From: Celeribacter ethanolicus
GTDB lineage: Bacteria > Pseudomonadota > Alphaproteobacteria > Rhodobacterales > Rhodobacteraceae
Assembly: GCF_001550095.1 (NCBI RefSeq)
Contig: NZ_LRUC01000033.1
Span: 1 to 64,000, forward strand
Length of the DNA stretch: 64,000 nucleotides
Direction of reading: 5' to 3'
Positions 7,608-15,844 of the stretch are shown here, one piece after another (position 1 is the first letter of the stretch; each line of letters begins with the position of its first letter). The notes under the pieces were generated by a model, which made no database searches, was not told where the DNA came from, and worked only from the letters and a program-made list of their open reading frames with translations. The position numbers were made by a program, and so were the translations under genes.

Positions 7608-8244
7608 GATCATTTGCACCACCGTCTACCAGTTCCCCGAGCTGTCGGATGCCGCCAAGGAGAAGGCCCGCAACTGGTATCGCGACCTCGGACCCCACGA
7701 CGACTGGTGGGACGCGGTCTATGAGGATTTCGAGCGAGTCTGTGAGATCCTCGGTATCCGTCTGAAAACCACGCCCGTCCGTCTGATGGGCGGCGGGACG
7801 CGGGCCAAGCCCTGCATCTGGTTTTCCGGCTTCTGGAGCCAGGGCGACGGGGCCTGTTTCGAAGGCTACTGGTCCCACGCCAAGGGCGCGGCCGCGCGCA
7901 TCCGGGACTACGCCCCGACCGATGCGCCGCTCCATGGCATCGCCGACCGTCTGCAGGCCGTTCAGCGGCGCAACTTCTACCAGCTTGCTGCCGAGGTCAG
8001 CCATCGTGGCCGTTACTACCACGAATACTGCATGTCCGTGGACGTGGCGCGCGACAGTCCGACGTGGCAGCCGCCCACCGAGGACGCCGAAGAGATCGTG
8101 ACCGAGGCGCTGCGGGATTTGGCCCGCTGGCTCTACCGCCGGCTTGAGGCCGAATACGACCACCTCACCTCGGACGAGGCCATCGAGGAGGGGATCATCG
8201 TCAACGCGTATACGTTCACGGAAGGAGGGCGGCGGTTCGGATAA
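7600..8244 (+). CDS. Conserved phage/plasmid hypothetical protein
   Basis: A 214-residue protein with an N-terminal FPELSDAAKEKARNWYRDLG segment, then IWFSGFWSQGDGACFEGYWS, and near the end RRLEAEYDHLTSDEAIEEGI. This family is widespread in phages and plasmids and is sometimes labelled as antitoxin of a stability system, but I know of no experimental basis for that label. The central FSGFWSQGDGACFEG block looks like a conserved binding site. It is translated from an ATG inside the end of the previous gene. Confidence 0.65.
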   Translation: MPEIICTTVYQFPELSDAAKEKARNWYRDLGPHDDWWDAVYEDFERVCEILGIRLKTTPVRLMGGGTRAKPCIWFSGFWSQGDGACFEGYWSHAKGAAARIRDYAPTDAPLHGIADRLQAVQRRNFYQLAAEVSHRGRYYHEYCMSVDVARDSPTWQPPTEDAEEIVTEALRDLARWLYRRLEAEYDHLTSDEAIEEGIIVNAYTFTEGGRRFG

Positions 8245-8274
8245 CAGTGATCAAAGCGTAAGGTTCATTTGATC

Positions 8275-8302
8275 TTTACAGTAAGTCCATATGGACTATA
8301 TT
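8275..8302 (+). promoter_or_regulatory. Promoter with palindromic operator for the toxin-antitoxin operon
   Basis: A -35-like TTTACA (8275-8280) and -10-like TATATT (8297-8302) are 16 nt apart. The spacer holds a perfect 14 bp palindrome AGTCCATATGGACT (8284-8297). This is where an autoregulating antitoxin would be expected to bind. Confidence 0.6.
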
Positions 8303-8321
8303 GAGGCCAATGGAGGACGCC

Positions 8322-8711
8322 ATGTACGTTGCAGAGAAAATCCGGGAACCCGCACAGGTCAACGCCGTTGCGTTGAAGGCTTACGCGCGCGTGGTTGATG
8401 CCTGGGGCCTCAACTTGAAGGAAGCGGCTGGCCTTGCTGACATGTCAGAGAGCACGTGGAAGCGCGCCAAGAAGCCGGATTTCGCCGGAGAGCTCACCAA
8501 GGACCAACTGCTGCGGCTCAGCGCTGTAATTGGCATCTTCAAGTCGCTCGAACTCTACTTCTCGGAGCCTCTGGCAAAAAGCTGGTTCACCCGACCGAAC
8601 AAGGGGCCGCTCTTTGGTGGAAGCCGACCAGTCGACACCGCCATCGACGGGGGTTTGCCGCAGATCCTCGCGGTTCGGACCTATCTTGATGCGTTGCGTG
8701 GTGGGGCATGA
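8322..8711 (+). CDS. Antitoxin of the Xre/MbcA/ParS family
   Basis: A 129-residue protein. Residues 15-60 form a helix-turn-helix (LNLKEAAGLADMSESTWKRA). The C-terminal half carries the toxin-binding domain, with IFKSLELYFSEPLAKSWFTR and the hallmark PNKGPLFGGSRPVDTAIDGG. The family binds RES toxins, blocks their active site and represses the operon. GGAGG lies 5 nt before ATG 8322; upstream ATG 8310 and TTG 8301 lack such a site. It overlaps the toxin gene by 4 nt (ATGA), the usual antitoxin-first arrangement. A palindrome lies in its promoter. Confidence 0.9.
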   Translation: MYVAEKIREPAQVNAVALKAYARVVDAWGLNLKEAAGLADMSESTWKRAKKPDFAGELTKDQLLRLSAVIGIFKSLELYFSEPLAKSWFTRPNKGPLFGGSRPVDTAIDGGLPQILAVRTYLDALRGGA

Positions 8712-9409
8712 AGCAGACCGAGATTTCCGATCGCGGTCTCGTTCGTCTCCTGCCCGCCACTTACCACAAGCCACCGTCGCTGCGCGGTCTCGTCGATTCC
8801 GATGACGAGATGGAGATCCTGGCAGAGATCGAGGGCCTGACCAGCGGTCGTCTTCTGGCGGAACGTGGCCGCAATCCCCATCTGGACCCGCGCGAGCTTG
8901 CCTGGCAGCGCCGGAGCCAAGATCTGCGCATCTACGGCGACAGCCATGTCAACGCCGCCTTCACCTATACCCGCGCCGGCGGAAACCGCTTCAACACCGA
9001 GGAGCGCGGCGCCTGGTATTGCGCATGGGATGTCATGGTGTCCGTCAGCGAAGTGGCCTGGCACCGAACACGCGAACTCGGCTTTACCGGCAGTTTCCAT
9101 GACAGCGCCCGCTATGTGGAATTGCTGGCGGATTTCATCGGCGTCTTCGATGACATGACCGACGAGCCGGGCCATCCCGCACTGCATCCGGATCCGGCTG
9201 TCGGATATCCCGAGGGCCAAAGCCTCGCCCAGCATCTGCGCCGGGCTGGATCGCGTGGCCTGATCTACCCCTCAGTTCGGGCTCCCGCGCCGGGCGGGAA
9301 TTGCCTCGTCTGCTTCGAGCCCCACGCCATCCAGAACGTCCGGCCTGGCGCGTCTTGGGATCTTGTTTGGGATGGGACACCGCACTACTCGCTTACGGCC
9401 GTCGGCTGA
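8708..9409 (+). CDS. RES domain toxin (predicted NAD+-degrading)
   Basis: A 233-residue protein with the Arg-Glu-Ser pattern of RES domains: R at TYTRAGGNRFNT, E at TEERGAWYCAWDV, and S in VSVSEVAWHRTREL. Characterised family members, such as MbcT of Mycobacterium, degrade NAD+ and stop growth unless bound by the partner antitoxin. The antitoxin gene directly upstream overlaps by 4 nt. The C-terminal GNCLVCFEPHAIQNVRPGAS is also typical. In this context it is most likely an addiction module stabilising the element, with possible phage-defence use. Confidence 0.9.
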   Translation: MKQTEISDRGLVRLLPATYHKPPSLRGLVDSDDEMEILAEIEGLTSGRLLAERGRNPHLDPRELAWQRRSQDLRIYGDSHVNAAFTYTRAGGNRFNTEERGAWYCAWDVMVSVSEVAWHRTRELGFTGSFHDSARYVELLADFIGVFDDMTDEPGHPALHPDPAVGYPEGQSLAQHLRRAGSRGLIYPSVRAPAPGGNCLVCFEPHAIQNVRPGASWDLVWDGTPHYSLTAVG

Positions 9410-9833
9410 CGCGTTGCGGCGCAAGCGCCTGTTTGGCGGGGTCCGAAGACATGAAACTGGCACACGGCGACGTCTCTGCCCCAAAAGACCACTATAGTTT
9501 TCTTCGATGAGGTTGCTTTTCCAGCGTTGTGGACGCTCCAATCTCACCATTTCCAAAGAATTTATGGACTAGTCCCACGTGGAGGGAGATCTGAAGGCGC
9601 TGGGTCGAAAGACGGCAACGACTTGCAGTGGTTGCCGAAGGTCGCAGTGGTGTACCTCCTGGTGTGCCGCCGCGACCAGACCTTGGCCCTTCGGTGTCCT
9701 TCGGACAGGAGTTTGACCGAGGCTGACGTCCCGAAGGTCCAATCTGCCAATCTACAGGTTGGCAACTACGCTCGGTTTGCCAAGCCACGGTATGGCAGAA
9801 GCTCCGGAAGGCCGGAGCTAGCCAGTGCCGGGA
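9410..9833. other. Intergenic region between toxin and a convergent small gene
   Basis: I see no supported gene. The overlapping frames of up to 112 codons are low-complexity and lack ribosome binding sites. Two hairpins are visible: TGCCAA/TTGGCA near 9746 and the stronger one listed at 9801-9818. The region may be decayed sequence. Confidence 0.4.
9801..9818 (-). terminator. Hairpin downstream of the minus-strand gene at 9834
   Basis: GCTCCGG and CCGGAGC form a 7 bp perfect stem with a 4 nt AAGG loop, 15 nt beyond the stop of the minus-strand gene. There is no strong T run, so its efficiency is uncertain. Confidence 0.45.
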
Positions 9834-10130
9834 TCACTTGTTCCCGTCGATCCATTTCGACATGAGCCCCTTGTCACGGAAACATTCCTCCGGAACGGCG
9901 CGCCGTTTGATCCGGGCAAGCTTCTCCGCGAAGGCTACCTGCTTCGAGGTCGGCAGACGGTCCATGTCCGATACCGGCTTCAGCCGGGCCTGAGCCTCGA
10001 TCCAACCGCTCAAAGATCTCCGGTCTTGCTGAACTTCCCAGGGCAGGAGCGTCCGGTTGCGCAGGACGAGCGACCGCGCATAGGCGATCTGCTTGGGCGT
10101 TACGGGCAGGGCGTGCTTGGTGCTTTCCAT
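9834..10130 (-). CDS. Small protein with two tandem copies of a ~35-residue motif
   Basis: A 98-residue basic protein. Residues 10-44 (VTPKQIAYARSLVLRNRTLL ... SLSGWI) and 60-95 (PTSKQVAFAEKLARIKRRAV ... LMSKWID) are clearly the same motif: T-x-K-Q-x-A-x-A-x-x-L, then P-x-E, then K/S-x-x-W-I. I have seen similar T-x-x-Q-x-x-F/Y-A repeats attached to DNA-processing proteins of mobile elements, but this is from memory. It is divergent from the strawberry-notch gene across an interval that contains a possible LexA site. Probably nucleic-acid related; function unknown. Confidence 0.6.
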   Translation of the reverse strand: MESTKHALPVTPKQIAYARSLVLRNRTLLPWEVQQDRRSLSGWIEAQARLKPVSDMDRLPTSKQVAFAEKLARIKRRAVPEECFRDKGLMSKWIDGNK

Positions 10131-10165
10131 GGTGGAACCCCCATTCTGGCTTGGCTCTGAACATA

Positions 10166-10180
10166 GAACATAACAAGAAC
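10166..10180. promoter_or_regulatory. Candidate SOS (LexA) box
   Basis: The sequence GAACATAACAAGAAC is GAAC-N7-GAAC, the reverse complement of the alphaproteobacterial LexA consensus GTTC-N7-GTTC. A third GAAC stands 7 nt before it (10159-10162). It lies 36 nt upstream of the minus-strand gene start (10130) and in the divergent leader of the gene at 10308. Confidence 0.5.
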
Positions 10181-10238
10181 AAAATCAAGCCAAGCGTCGG
10201 GAACACCTTGGTGCGAGAGGGAGAGAGGGGCCGGGAAA

Positions 10239-10307
10239 GATCAGGTCCGAGGCTGCCCGAGAGAGGGTGTACGGGCCTGATCCTGTCCTTCATTCCGGAG
10301 TTTCCCG
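10239..10307 (+). promoter_or_regulatory. Structured leader (copy D) before the strawberry-notch gene
   Basis: GATCAGGTCCG (10239-10249) pairs with CGGGCCTGATC (10272-10282, one mismatch) around a loop with CGAGAGAGGG. Then comes the same block as in copy C, GATCCTGTCCTTCATTCCGG followed by AGTTTCC and the start codon. GGAG at 10297-10300 is the ribosome binding site. Confidence 0.5.
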
Positions 10308-13300
10308 ATGACCCATCTTGCCCCTGTTGCGCAGGCGTCCTTGCCTGCGCCCATTGTCTCGTTGGCAGCAAATCCCGCCCCTGCGATCGTTGCTGTTGCC
10401 GAAGCGCTGCAGCCCGATCTGGCGCAAGGGCTTCAGATCGACGCGCTGCGCCTGCGCTTCGAGATGGAGCGTGCCTTTGGCGGTTCCGATGCGACCGGTG
10501 CCTGGGACTGGAAGCTCGCCTATGAGGCCGGCGAGGTGGCGCTGGTTCTGTTCTTGCGGAAATTCGGTCGTGCGCTGCTGGCCCGGGCCGGCTCGCCTGC
10601 GGCGCTGTTGCCCATCCTCGCCAAGGTGGCGGGCCTTTTGCCCACGCACACCCGGCGGTCGGAAGAGATGGAGCGCTTTCAGCAATTCTCGACGCCCTTG
10701 CCCATGGGGCTCGCGGCACTGGCGGCAGCACAGATCACGCCCCGCGATTTGGTCTTGGAGCCGTCCGCCGGGACCGGGCTTCTGGCGATCCTCGCAGAGA
10801 TCGCGGGCGGCAGCCTCGCGCTGAACGAGTTGGCGGACACCCGCGCCGATCTTCTGCGCCTGCTGTTCCCGGCCCGACCGGTCACCCGGTTCGATGCCGC
10901 GCAGATCGACGATCATCTCGATGCCTGCTCAAGCCCGAGCGTCATCATGATGAACCCGCCCTTCTCGGCCCAAGCCAATGTCGATGGTCGGTCGACCGAG
11001 GCGACGGCCCGGCATCTGCGCTCGGCCCTCGCGCGTCTGGCCCCCGGCGGACGGCTCGTCGCCATCACCGGAGCCGGTTTCGCGCCGGTTGCGCCTGCCT
11101 GGGCCGAGACCTTCGGCCGTCTGACCGAGACCGCCCATCTCGTCTTCACCGGCGCGGTGTCGGGCGCCGCTTTCGCCAAGCACGGCACCAGCTTCGAGAC
11201 GCGGATTTCTGTCTTCGATAAATGCTGCGGCGGCGAGCCGGGCGGCATCACCGCCGACCTGCGCCAGCCCCTGTCTCCGGACGTGGCGCATCTGATGTCG
11301 CGGGTCACTGCAGAGGTTCCGCCGCGCCTCGAACTGGAACAGGCAGTAAATGCGGGTCTGTTCCATTCTTCCCTCTTCCCGGGAAGTCCTGCCCGCGCCA
11401 CTCACACAACCACCAGCCGATCGCGCGCGACCTCTGCGGCTCAAATGGCGAAACCCGAAACGCCGATTGAGGCCGAGGAACTGGACTATGCTCTCCGCGA
11501 CGCCGCCGAGGAAGAAGACGCCGCACGGCTGTCCGACGCGATCTACGAGACCTTCCGTCTGCAGGCTATCGACATCCCAGACGCCGCATCGCACCCGACC
11601 AAGCTTGTGCAATCGGCGGCCATGGCCTCTGTCGCACCTCCGAAACCCACGTACCGCCCCAAGCTACCCCCGGCCGTCCTGCGCGACGGCCTGCTGTCCG
11701 ACGCGCAGCTCGAGACCGTTATCTACGCGGGGGAGGCGCATGGCGCGCATCTCACTGGGTCTTGGACCGTCGATGAGACCGGAGACGTGGTCTCCGCTGC
11801 ACCGGACGATGCCGTTGACGCCGACCGCTTCCGCCGGGGTTTCTTCCTCGGCGATGGCACCGGCGCGGGCAAAGGCCGGCAGTCTGCCGGGATACTGCTC
11901 GACAACTGGGCCCGAGGAAGACGCAAGGCGCTCTGGATATCGAAGAGTGACAAACTCCTAGAGGATGCGCAGCGCGACTGGTCGGCCCTTGGCCAGGAGC
12001 GGCTTTTGGTGACGCCGCTCTCGCGCTTTGCCCAAGGCCGCGACATCCCTCTGACCGAGGGCATTCTCTTCACCACCTACGCGACCTTGCGCTCCGAAGA
12101 GCGCGGATCGAAGAAATCCCGCGTCGACCAGATCGTCGACTGGCTCGGGGCGGATTTCGACGGGGTGATCCTCTTCGACGAAAGCCATGCCATGGCGAAT
12201 GCTGCCGGGGGCAAAGGCGAGCGGGGTGATACCATGGCCTCGCAGCAGGGCAGGGCGGGCCTGCGCCTGCAGCACAAGCTGCCCAACGCCCGCGTGGTCT
12301 ATGTCTCGGCCACGGGCGCGACGACGGTCCACAATCTCGCTTATGCTCAGCGTCTCGGTCTCTGGGGCGGGGAGGATTTCCCCTTTCAGACCCGGTCGGA
12401 ATTCGTGGAAGCCATTGAGGCTGGCGGTGTCGCGGCGATGGAGGTTTTGGCCCGCGACCTCCGGGCGCTTGGTCTCTACACGGCGCGGTCGCTGTCCTAT
12501 GACGGTGTCGAATACGAGATGCTGGAACATGTTCTCAGCCCCGAGCAGCGTGGCATTTATGATGCCTATGCCGGGGCCTTCGCCATCATCCACAACAACC
12601 TGACCGCGGCGCTGGAGGCGGCGAACATTACCGGCGCGGCCGACGGGCCGAGCGGGTCGGGCACGCTGAACCGCCAGGCGAAATCCGCAGCGCGGTCAGC
12701 CTTCGAGAGCGCCAAACAGCGCTTCTTCGGCCATTTGCTCACCTCGATGAAGACCCCCACGCTGATCGCATCCATCGATGACGATCTGGCTGCGGGCCAC
12801 GCGGCGGTCATCCAGATCGTCTCGACGGGTGAGGCGCTGATGGAACGCCGCCTGTCGGAGATCCCAACCGACGAATGGAATGATATCCGTTGTGACATCA
12901 CACCCAGGGAATACGTTCTGGACTACCTCGCCCATTCCTTCCCGGTGCAGCTCTACGAGCCTTTCACCGACAGCGAGGGCAACCTCTCGTCGCGCCCCGT
13001 CACGCGCGACGGCCAACCGGTGGAGTGCCGCGAAGCCGTCCGGCGTCGTGACGCGCTGATCGAGAAACTGGCTTCGCTTCCGCCGGTGCCGGGTGCACTC
13101 GACCAGATCGTCCAGCGCTTCGGCACGGATCTCGTGGCCGAAGTCACAGGGCGCTCGCGGCGCATCGTGCGGAAGGGCGAAGGGCATTCGGCACGGCTCG
13201 TGGTGGAGAACCGGGCCGGAGCCGCGAACCTCGCGGAAACCCAAGCCTTCATGGATGACGAAAAGCGTATCCTGATCTTCTCGGATGCCGGCGGCACCGG

Positions 13301-14702
13301 GCGCAGCTATCACGCCGATCTCGGGGCGAAGAACCAACGCCTGCGGGTCCACTACCTCTTGGAACCCGGCTGGAAGGCAGACTCGGCGATTCAGGGCCTC
13401 GGACGCACCAACCGGACCAACCAGGCGCAGCCGCCGCTGTTCCGGCCGGTGGCCACCGATGTCAAAGCGGAGAAGCGGTTCCTGTCGACCATCGCGCGAC
13501 GTCTCGACACGCTTGGCGCTATAACGCGCGGCCAGCGCCAGACCGGCGGGCAAGGGCTGTTCCGGCCCGAAGACAACCTCGAGTCGCCCTACGCCCGCGA
13601 CGCCCTGCGCCAGCTTTACCGCCGTATCTATCGCGGCGATCTGGCCGGATGTTCGCTCGGGGCTTTCGAGGATGCGACCGGGCTCAGCCTGACCGATGAT
13701 AACGGGCTGAAGGATGACCTGCCGCCGATCACGACCTTCCTCAATCGCCTGCTGGCGCTGACGATCGACATGCAGGCCGTGCTGTTCGCGGGTTTCGAGG
13801 AGCTGCTCGATCAGCGAATTGAGGGCGCCATCGCCGCCGGGGTCTATGATCTCGGGCTCGAGACACTCCGTGCTGAGAGCTTCCGGGTGACCGACGTACA
13901 GGTCATCTACACCCATCCGGGCTCCGGCGCGAAAACCCAGCTGCTGACCATCGCGGAAAAGCGCCGCAACACGCCTACCTCGCTGGCCGATGCGCTCGAA
14001 TGGCTGGATGACCCGCAGGCGCGGCTTCTGGTCAACAGCCGCTCGGGCCGGGCTGCCGTGCAGGTTCCCGCCACTAGTCACATGCTGGAAGATGGGACCA
14101 TCGAGCCGCGCCTGCGCCTGATCCGCCCGACCGATGCCAGCACAGTCCCGGCAAAGATCATGGAGGACACCCGCTGGCTCGAGGCCGACCGCGCGGCCTT
14201 CTCCGCCGCCTGGACCGCGGAACTGGCCGAGGTGCCGGAGTTCTCCGAAGCCACGCTGCACATCGTGGCAGGCCTGCTGCTGCCGATCTGGAAGCAGCTT
14301 CCCCAGGATGAAACCCGCGTCTACCGCCTGCAGACCGATGACGGGCAGCGCATCATCGGTCGCCGCGTCTCGCCTGCCTGGGTCGCGACCACGCTGGCCG
14401 CCGATGCGCCCAAGCTCTCGGCCGCGCAGGTCCATGCCCTCGTTCTGGAGGGCAAGACCGTGGTGTGCCTGTCCGAAGGGATGGAATTGCACCGCTCGCG
14501 CGTCATGGGCGCGAACCGGATCGAACTGTCGGGCTTCTCGGAGGCAGCCAAGGATCGGCTCAAGGCCGATGGCTTCTTCTCGGAGATCATCAGTTGGAAG
14601 CTTCGGCTGTTTTGCCCGACCGACGCCGATGGCGTCGCGATACTGGATCGTCTGCTTGCACGTTGTCCTGTCGCAAGGCTACATGATCGCGGAGGTTGTT
14701 GA
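10308..14702 (+). CDS. Strawberry-notch family methylase/helicase
   Basis: A 1464-residue fusion. Residues 110-280 carry an adenine-specific methyltransferase-like domain, with SAM motif EPSAGTG (151-157) and catalytic NPPF (216-219). Residues 470-780 form a helicase ATPase domain with DGTGAGKGRQ near 514 and the DExH box ILFDESHAMAN near 621. A helicase C-terminal part follows, containing QGLGRTNRTNQAQPPLFRPV, typical of Strawberry-notch proteins. The start ATG 10308 has GGAG 8 nt upstream. Such proteins recur on roseobacter plasmids and phages; modification or remodelling of incoming DNA is the usual guess. The toprim gene follows after 3 nt, so they are probably cotranscribed. Confidence 0.9.
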   Translation: MTHLAPVAQASLPAPIVSLAANPAPAIVAVAEALQPDLAQGLQIDALRLRFEMERAFGGSDATGAWDWKLAYEAGEVALVLFLRKFGRALLARAGSPAALLPILAKVAGLLPTHTRRSEEMERFQQFSTPLPMGLAALAAAQITPRDLVLEPSAGTGLLAILAEIAGGSLALNELADTRADLLRLLFPARPVTRFDAAQIDDHLDACSSPSVIMMNPPFSAQANVDGRSTEATARHLRSALARLAPGGRLVAITGAGFAPVAPAWAETFGRLTETAHLVFTGAVSGAAFAKHGTSFETRISVFDKCCGGEPGGITADLRQPLSPDVAHLMSRVTAEVPPRLELEQAVNAGLFHSSLFPGSPARATHTTTSRSRATSAAQMAKPETPIEAEELDYALRDAAEEEDAARLSDAIYETFRLQAIDIPDAASHPTKLVQSAAMASVAPPKPTYRPKLPPAVLRDGLLSDAQLETVIYAGEAHGAHLTGSWTVDETGDVVSAAPDDAVDADRFRRGFFLGDGTGAGKGRQSAGILLDNWARGRRKALWISKSDKLLEDAQRDWSALGQERLLVTPLSRFAQGRDIPLTEGILFTTYATLRSEERGSKKSRVDQIVDWLGADFDGVILFDESHAMANAAGGKGERGDTMASQQGRAGLRLQHKLPNARVVYVSATGATTVHNLAYAQRLGLWGGEDFPFQTRSEFVEAIEAGGVAAMEVLARDLRALGLYTARSLSYDGVEYEMLEHVLSPEQRGIYDAYAGAFAIIHNNLTAALEAANITGAADGPSGSGTLNRQAKSAARSAFESAKQRFFGHLLTSMKTPTLIASIDDDLAAGHAAVIQIVSTGEALMERRLSEIPTDEWNDIRCDITPREYVLDYLAHSFPVQLYEPFTDSEGNLSSRPVTRDGQPVECREAVRRRDALIEKLASLPPVPGALDQIVQRFGTDLVAEVTGRSRRIVRKGEGHSARLVVENRAGAANLAETQAFMDDEKRILIFSDAGGTGRSYHADLGAKNQRLRVHYLLEPGWKADSAIQGLGRTNRTNQAQPPLFRPVATDVKAEKRFLSTIARRLDTLGAITRGQRQTGGQGLFRPEDNLESPYARDALRQLYRRIYRGDLAGCSLGAFEDATGLSLTDDNGLKDDLPPITTFLNRLLALTIDMQAVLFAGFEELLDQRIEGAIAAGVYDLGLETLRAESFRVTDVQVIYTHPGSGAKTQLLTIAEKRRNTPTSLADALEWLDDPQARLLVNSRSGRAAVQVPATSHMLEDGTIEPRLRLIRPTDASTVPAKIMEDTRWLEADRAAFSAAWTAELAEVPEFSEATLHIVAGLLLPIWKQLPQDETRVYRLQTDDGQRIIGRRVSPAWVATTLAADAPKLSAAQVHALVLEGKTVVCLSEGMELHRSRVMGANRIELSGFSEAAKDRLKADGFFSEIISWKLRLFCPTDADGVAILDRLLARCPVARLHDRGGC

Positions 14703-14705
14703 CCC

Positions 14706-15737
14706 ATGTATTCCGAGACCGAAGACCTCGTGCGCGATCTGGCAGAAAATGCCGAAGGCGTCTGTCGTGCCTACCTTCCCGCCGGACGGCGGGAAGGATC
14801 CTACTGGATCGTCGGCGATCTGCAGAACAACCCCGGCCGGTCGCTCTTCGTGCGGTTGACGGGCCCTGCGTCGGGGCCGGGGGCAGCGGGCAAGTTTACG
14901 GATGGGGCCACAGGCGAGCATGGCGATCTCCTGGACATCATCCGCGCCCGGACGGGGATCACGCGCTTCCCCGACCTTCTCGCCGAGGCCCGAGCGCATC
15001 TTGGCCGTCCGCAGCCGGTCGTCCCGGATAGGCAAGAGCCGAGGAAGGCCAAGGCGCCCGGTGGCACTCCTGCGGCGGCGGCGCGCTTGTTTGCTGCCTC
15101 GAACCCGATCACAGGCACGCTTGCTGAGACTTACCTCCGTTCCCGAAGCATCACCCAATTCGGGGCGAACGGCGCCTTACGCTTCCACCCGAAGTGCTGG
15201 CATCGGGAAGAGGGGCAGACCCGGAGCATCCCCAGACCGGCGATGATCGCGGCGGTTACCGATGGGGCAGGGGCCGTGCAGGGCGTGCATCGCACCTGGC
15301 TGGCGCCTGACGGAAAAGGCAAAGCAGATGTCGATCCGCAGCGTCGGGCTATGGGTCACCTCCTCGGCAATGCTGTCAGGCTGACCTCGCAGGATGACAT
15401 CCTCGTCGTCGGCGAAGGCATCGAGACAATGCTGTCCCTGTCCGAGGCAATCCCAGGTCTGCCCGTCTGGGCGGCACTCTCGTCCGGTCACCTCGGGGCC
15501 GTGCGGCTGCCGGAGGGGCTGCAGCGCCTCTACATAGCCATCGACCGCGATCCGGCAGGGCAACGCGCGGCGGAGAGGTTGAGCGTCAGAGCCTCCGAGG
15601 TCGGGATTGGTTGCCAAGTGCTGGAGCCGCGGCTCGGGGATTTCAACGATGATCTTCGGGCGAACGGCAAGGACGCGCTGCGCCAGCATCTGGCAGGGCA
15701 GTTTGGGCCGAAGGATCGGCATCGCCTGGTGGCCTGA
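14706..15737 (+). CDS. Toprim domain protein (primase-like)
   Basis: A 343-residue protein. Residues 1-105 resemble the N-terminal region of plasmid/phage primases (GSYWIVGDLQNNPGRSLFVR, GEHGDLLDIIRARTGITRF), but without an obvious zinc-binding cysteine set. The C-terminal toprim domain shows the metal-binding glutamate in VVGEGIETMLSLSEAIPGLP and the DxD motif in IAIDRDPAGQRAAERL. It probably helps prime the complementary strand after transfer or acts with the upstream helicase, with which it forms an operon (GGAGG ribosome binding site, 3 nt gap). A DNA-primase role is inferred from family knowledge. Confidence 0.85.
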   Translation: MYSETEDLVRDLAENAEGVCRAYLPAGRREGSYWIVGDLQNNPGRSLFVRLTGPASGPGAAGKFTDGATGEHGDLLDIIRARTGITRFPDLLAEARAHLGRPQPVVPDRQEPRKAKAPGGTPAAAARLFAASNPITGTLAETYLRSRSITQFGANGALRFHPKCWHREEGQTRSIPRPAMIAAVTDGAGAVQGVHRTWLAPDGKGKADVDPQRRAMGHLLGNAVRLTSQDDILVVGEGIETMLSLSEAIPGLPVWAALSSGHLGAVRLPEGLQRLYIAIDRDPAGQRAAERLSVRASEVGIGCQVLEPRLGDFNDDLRANGKDALRQHLAGQFGPKDRHRLVA

Positions 15738-15844
15738 GCTGCATCGCGCAAGGGGGGTCTGGGAGGGCGGGGCAGGGTCCCTGCATCCTAGTCGTGGCTC
15801 TGGATCGTCGTCCTCACCCCACCCCGGGCTTTGCGCATCCACCC

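Noticed and set aside
9492-9865. Overlapping frames of about 100 codons on both strands in the gap after the RES toxin
   Set aside because: No ribosome binding site, no recognisable fold and biased residue use; treated as non-coding.
12696-14492. 598-codon minus-strand frame antisense to the strawberry-notch gene
   Set aside because: The plus-strand frame carries the helicase motifs; the antisense frame has no domain, start site or neighbours on that strand.
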